A stretch of 64,000 bases of DNA. Origin: Bacteroidota bacterium (GTDB taxonomy: Bacteria; Bacteroidota; Bacteroidia; Bacteroidales; FEN-979). Shown here piece by piece: positions 61,701 through 64,000 of this stretch. Position numbers and translations under genes: made by a program. The DNA lies in contig JAPLDL010000019.1 in assembly GCA_026391735.1 (NCBI GenBank), positions 226,612 through 290,611 of the forward strand. Reading direction: 5' to 3'. Position 1 is the stretch's first letter, and each line of letters opens with the position of its first letter. Below the pieces are notes generated by a model. It was not told the DNA's origin and made no database searches. It saw only the letters and a list, made by a program, of their open reading frames with translations.

Positions 61701-63227
61701 GGTGCAGGAACCGTGTGCCAGGGGCAGAACAACGTGGCTTATTCAGTGCCTTCAATAGCCGGAGCGACAAACTACAACTGGTCGTATACAGGTACCGGGG
61801 CCACCATCAGCGGTACTACCAATTCGGTGACCATCAATTTTGCAACCAATGCAACATCAGGCATCTTACAGGTAATGGGCGTGAACAGCTGCGGAAACGG
61901 GCCTGTTTCGGCAAACTTCCCCATTACTGTCAACCCCATGCCCGGCGCTGCAGGAACAATCACAGGCTCCGGTTCGGTTTGCCAGGGCCAGTCAAATATT
62001 GCATACTCGATACCTGCCGTTGCCAATGCCACTACCTATGTTTGGAGCTATACAGGAACCGGTGCTAACATTAACAGTGGTTCCACAAATATTATTACCA
62101 TCAATTTTGCCATCGATGCCACTTCTGGAAATTTGACAGTTTTTGGTTCCAATTCCTGTGGGAATGGAACATCATCTGCCGTTTTCCCTGTGACTGTTCA
62201 TGTACTTCCTGTTGCCAATGCCGGACCAAATCAATCCATTCCAAATGGGAGTTCAACAATACTCAGCGGTTCGGTGAATGGTGGAACAGGAACCTATACT
62301 TGGCACTGGGAACCGGCCAGTTACCTGCTCAACCCCGATATACAGAATCCGACGACAATAAATCTTACCGCTTCCGTTAACTTTACGCTCACTGTTACCG
62401 ATTTATATGGATGCGGCGGTACCGATGATGTTTTTGTGAATGTAAGCGGACCACTTACGGTCGATGCAATCACCACTCCCGATACTGTCTGCATTGGGCA
62501 ACCGGTTCAATTGATGGCCCTGGCAGGTGGAGGATCAGGTTCGTATACTTATACCTGGATATCCAATCCTGCAGGTTTCGCAGCTACCATTCCAAATCCT
62601 TATGCATTACCTTCTGTAAATACGGTATACTCGGTATTTGTTAATGATGGCATTACAAGTATAAGCGATAGTGTTTCTGTAACAGTGATACCTTTACCAG
62701 GACAGCCTGCTGCTCCCAATGGCCCCGATACAGTTAATCTGAGTTATGTTACCAGCAGTGACTATACTATTACCCCGGTTGCTGGTGCAGATAGTTACTC
62801 CTGGGCACTGTTTCCATTAAGTTCTGGCATTATTACAGGAACAGGTACCACCGGGACCGCTGACTGGAATCCTGGTTTCCTGGGCATTGCCACGATCAAG
62901 GTATTGGCAATGAATACCTGCGGCGAGTCAGACTACTCTCCCCTTAAGCATACTTTCGTAGATAATGTTACAGGTATCAGGGAATCTGAAACCCCATCCC
63001 TGGTAATATATCCAAACCCGAATGACGGTTCATTCTATATCAGATCAACAATGCCGGCAGATAAAGTTATCATCCGAGATATTCTTGGCAGGACGATCGA
63101 TATTATTGACCATCCTGCTGATAATTTCAGGTTCAGTTACACCCTGGCCAATGGCACTTATTTCGTACAGGTATGCTGCAAAGACTATAGCATTACAAGG
63201 AAAATTGTTGTTGAAACAGGAAAATAG
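58788..63227 (+). CDS. Large secreted multidomain protein with type IX secretion sorting domain
   Basis: 1479 aa. Signal peptide MKKIVLLAILLLIGGVAISQ. Residues about 22-810 are a propeller-like set of repeats of the Gloeo-Verruco type (for example KLYGSTNYGGTNNNGYIFSY, and SEFGGTNSNGAIVKY at the N-terminus). Residues about 820-960 resemble a cohesin domain (FTLRLDFDPTMMTYTSAANI). From about 965 there are two near-identical PKD-like domains (GTVCQGQNNVAYSVP, GSVCQGQSNIAYSIP), then two or three more Ig/PKD-like domains. The last about 75 residues are a T9SS type A sorting domain (LVIYPNPNDGSFYI to ITRKIVV). Exported to the surface or medium; ligand unknown. Codon use and base composition look like the neighbours. 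Confidence 0.88.
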   Translation: MKKIVLLAILLLIGGVAISQNLLFTSEFGGTNSNGAIVKYNPATTNSSVFTSLGGNPFTALNVVINSDNDWQYGKGGLTLGMDGKYYGLAFLPSGIVNLDMDHKTDRGIFYRFDPVTNKTQVLYSFTGAGEYNMADINHTAAYNNDLAGPAFRVVEMSSGVFYGIALLGGTYDLGGAWKFDVNTMTYKKIGEFSNLPFGIGYRPLGNLVHGDGSNLYGVLSKRNTNQPSSLDDGSLYRINTVTDQLEFVHDLNSTDLVSPMLTFPTGDIVYIPSSNTFYGTKLSSLFNWDAHIGGGVWAYNMTENTVKYKWTIATSETNILGSQVGGLVQGNDGKIYVFSKAGGANDFGTIIKYVPSSNTYSKVLDLTGPLYPHCSGFQVVGSKIYGSWEDDPTVPPFPQMFSYDILTGLLDNIVPLTTGLPGYSKEVQFFVNNGKIIGRMTNGGTANAGSIFSYEIGSQVSTVLAENNSLEGRGIVGELTQVNDSTLVGYTGMGGSLPNQPGFSANSQHELGDLVQINARTRAITVLPDAFKHTYFPASYNQDQNCLKFSRPLLASNGKLYYSYIHLGYAGNTFRVSSYTMGANTRGDITALNVTAVNDYEAVGLTEVATGKILTCFRDSTYVWDFNTNTFTTRKFSHNSNTYGFFKGNFIKASNGKIYGTTKVKGYDLTPPAPVGNAVIFSLDPVNYNFTVEYTFPSGIKNCNAGLREYNGKLYGSTNYGGTNNNGYIFSYTLATSTFAILYNFNRLTDGAGFEGEWTVLNNKLYATSYTGGPSGFGTLVEFNPATNTLTVLKSLSMSDGRSFRGTPLVFNDVYSVNAPITTAGTGAGCSAGTFTIPVTVNSFNMVKGFTLRLDFDPTMMTYTSAANINPALTGCTVTATNISANLTKIVIAWTGTTAVSLANASKLADLKFTLISGAPSLTFNNTASGGAECQYLNSNNDVMNDLPSTTYYINYTASGLLPAAAGTINGAGTVCQGQNNVAYSVPSIAGATNYNWSYTGTGATISGTTNSVTINFATNATSGILQVMGVNSCGNGPVSANFPITVNPMPGAAGTITGSGSVCQGQSNIAYSIPAVANATTYVWSYTGTGANINSGSTNIITINFAIDATSGNLTVFGSNSCGNGTSSAVFPVTVHVLPVANAGPNQSIPNGSSTILSGSVNGGTGTYTWHWEPASYLLNPDIQNPTTINLTASVNFTLTVTDLYGCGGTDDVFVNVSGPLTVDAITTPDTVCIGQPVQLMALAGGGSGSYTYTWISNPAGFAATIPNPYALPSVNTVYSVFVNDGITSISDSVSVTVIPLPGQPAAPNGPDTVNLSYVTSSDYTITPVAGADSYSWALFPLSSGIITGTGTTGTADWNPGFLGIATIKVLAMNTCGESDYSPLKHTFVDNVTGIRESETPSLVIYPNPNDGSFYIRSTMPADKVIIRDILGRTIDIIDHPADNFRFSYTLANGTYFVQVCCKDYSITRKIVVETGK

Positions 63228-63233
63228 AATACC

Positions 63234-63812
63234 ATGAGAAACATTATCTTTTCAGTTATCCTGGCCTTGTTTGCAACTGCATTTTTTGAGGTTGCAAACA
63301 GCCAGAAACCGGGAGGGTCACCCCCAGTCAAAAAGTTTAAAACCAAGACCAGCAAAACTTTCGTTGTGCTTGAGTCGCACCCCCAGGGACAGAGCCTGAG
63401 CGATATCATTGTGAAACTCGAAGGAGTTCCCGGGGCTGAGATGAAATACAAGGACACTGACCCTGTAAATACATTACTTATGGGGGATCTCGACAGTGAC
63501 GGCTATGATGAGCTTTACATAACAACCACTGCTGCAGGTTCAGGAAGTTATGGCAATATTATCGGCCTTGCCTCCAATGAGGACAAGTCCATCTCGCAGA
63601 TATTCGTGCCGACTGTTGAAGAAAAGGACATGAAAACAGGAGCAAATTTCGAGGGCTACCAAGGGCATGATAAATTTGAGATTAGCGGGAACACTCTCTT
63701 AAGGACTTTCCCTGTCAAGTCGGCCAAAGGTTCAACACGCAAAATAACATATGTATTGAAGACCGGAGAAGCAGGTTACATTCTGGATGCTAAAGCCTCA
63801 GGCATTTACTGA
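63234..63812 (+). CDS. PliI-like periplasmic inhibitor of i-type lysozyme
   Basis: 192 aa with signal peptide (IIFSVILALFATAFFEVANSQ). An acidic Ca-binding-like loop GDLDSDGYDELYI precedes TTAAGSGSYGNIIG. The C-terminal half has GYQGHDKFEISGNTLLRTFP and STRKITYVLK, which match my memory of the PliI family (SGSY, YxGHDxF, LxRxFP, RxIxYxL). PliI blocks invertebrate-type lysozymes, which would fit a host-associated or grazed lifestyle. It follows the T9SS cargo gene by 6 nt, probably in one transcript. No database check was possible. Confidence 0.62.
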   Translation: MRNIIFSVILALFATAFFEVANSQKPGGSPPVKKFKTKTSKTFVVLESHPQGQSLSDIIVKLEGVPGAEMKYKDTDPVNTLLMGDLDSDGYDELYITTTAAGSGSYGNIIGLASNEDKSISQIFVPTVEEKDMKTGANFEGYQGHDKFEISGNTLLRTFPVKSAKGSTRKITYVLKTGEAGYILDAKASGIY

Positions 63813-63851
63813 AGTTTTCGCTCATTATTTTACTACAAAGCGGGTTTGAAA

Positions 63852-63890
63852 TTTTTTCGTTCGATAAAAATTCGAAGCGAAACGAAAAAA
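63852..63890 (+). terminator. Probable terminator after the PliI-like gene
   Basis: TTTTTTCGTT (63852-63861) is complementary to AACGAAAAAA (63881-63890); the loop contains a second small TCGA-based hairpin. It lies between the PliI-like stop and the next gene. AT-rich, so moderate support. Confidence 0.55.
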
Positions 63891-63919
63891 CTATTATTTT
63901 TAACCGCTAATTCAAACTC

Positions 63920-64000
63920 ATGAACATGAAAAAGATCCTCCTCGTTTTTGCTATTGCAATGTTAGCAACCCAGATGTCGTACGGACAGTTCGCGCTTGGT
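63920..64000 (+). CDS. Exported protein, N-terminus only
   Basis: 27 codons from ATG 63920 to the window end. It reads MNMKKILLVFAIAMLATQMS then YGQFALG. This is a typical Bacteroidota signal peptide ending YGQ, often found on outer-membrane beta-barrels, but too little is present to name the protein. Confidence 0.6.
   Translation, partial: MNMKKILLVFAIAMLATQMSYGQFALG

Overview
The window is a chromosomal segment of a Bacteroidota bacterium, most likely from the Bacteroidales/Marinilabiliales side. Four things point there. Promoter -7 boxes of the form TAnnTTTG, often with a TTG about 17-23 nt upstream, sit in front of many genes. There is a type IX secretion C-terminal sorting domain. There are Bacteroidota-typical families (FadL/OmpP1, YfhO, short ProS, THX, the so-called 'asparagine synthetase B' family). 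Shine-Dalgarno sequences are weak or absent. I see no phage, transposon, tRNA, rRNA operon or CRISPR array; most of the window is core genome.

Layout. 1-3441 (minus): lpdA, rfbC, a membrane-anchored lytic transglycosylase and the 5' part of uvrA. 3618-8196 (plus): homoserine-branch block with two Cys/Met-type PLP enzymes around threonine synthase and ThrH. 8270-13674 (minus): gcvP and a membrane pyrophosphatase. 13816-16555 (plus): bifunctional-nuclease-like protein, thyA, folA and a lipoprotein. 16562-22251 (minus): 'AsnB-like' protein, dnaB, LpxR-like lipid A deacylase, lpxK and a lone receiver domain. 22405-25972 (plus): Nif3-like protein, zinc-ribbon coiled-coil protein and a TPR protein. 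25969-28861 (minus): FadL-like porin and a Gly/Tyr/Trp-rich lipoprotein. 28951-34679: proS, a DUF2807 lipoprotein, a PagL-like deacylase, mazG, a PAP2 phosphatase and a peroxiredoxin. 34901-39148 (minus): tripartite efflux operon (adaptor, MacB-type permease, TolC). 39212-42822 (minus): gyrB, wecB and the RNase P RNA. 42887-48323: MATE pump, glycosyltransferase, YfhO and rpmH. 48380-53594 (minus): pepD, a PqqD-like protein, an OPT peptide transporter, rsmG and THX. 53709-56710: trmH, a TPR membrane protein, fmt and hup. 56768-64000: a TPR/HTH membrane regulator divergent from a 1479-residue T9SS-secreted protein, then a PliI-like lysozyme inhibitor and the start of another exported protein.

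The most distinctive unexplained signal is a set of short tandem arrays with a period of exactly 7 or 8 bp (about 2017-2058, 34790-34903, 41350-41389, 44252-44328, 52485-52537, 53636-53663, 55289-55337). Their unit sequences differ but their architecture is shared. In four or five cases the stop codon of the upstream minus-strand gene lies in, or immediately beside, the first repeat unit. In one case (fmt) the array encodes the protein N-terminus. Other points of interest are two different predicted lipid A deacylases, a thrC-thrH pair, a pyrophosphatase with a relocated gate glutamate, a transcription terminator whose T-run abuts the rsmG start codon, and a stand-alone PqqD-like protein between peptide-transport and peptidase genes.

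Several start codons were moved from the longest open frame because a promoter -7 box lies inside or on top of the longer start (gcvP, dnaB, nif3, mazG, prx, trmH). Two genes outside the longer open frames were added: rpmH (53 aa) and rnpB.
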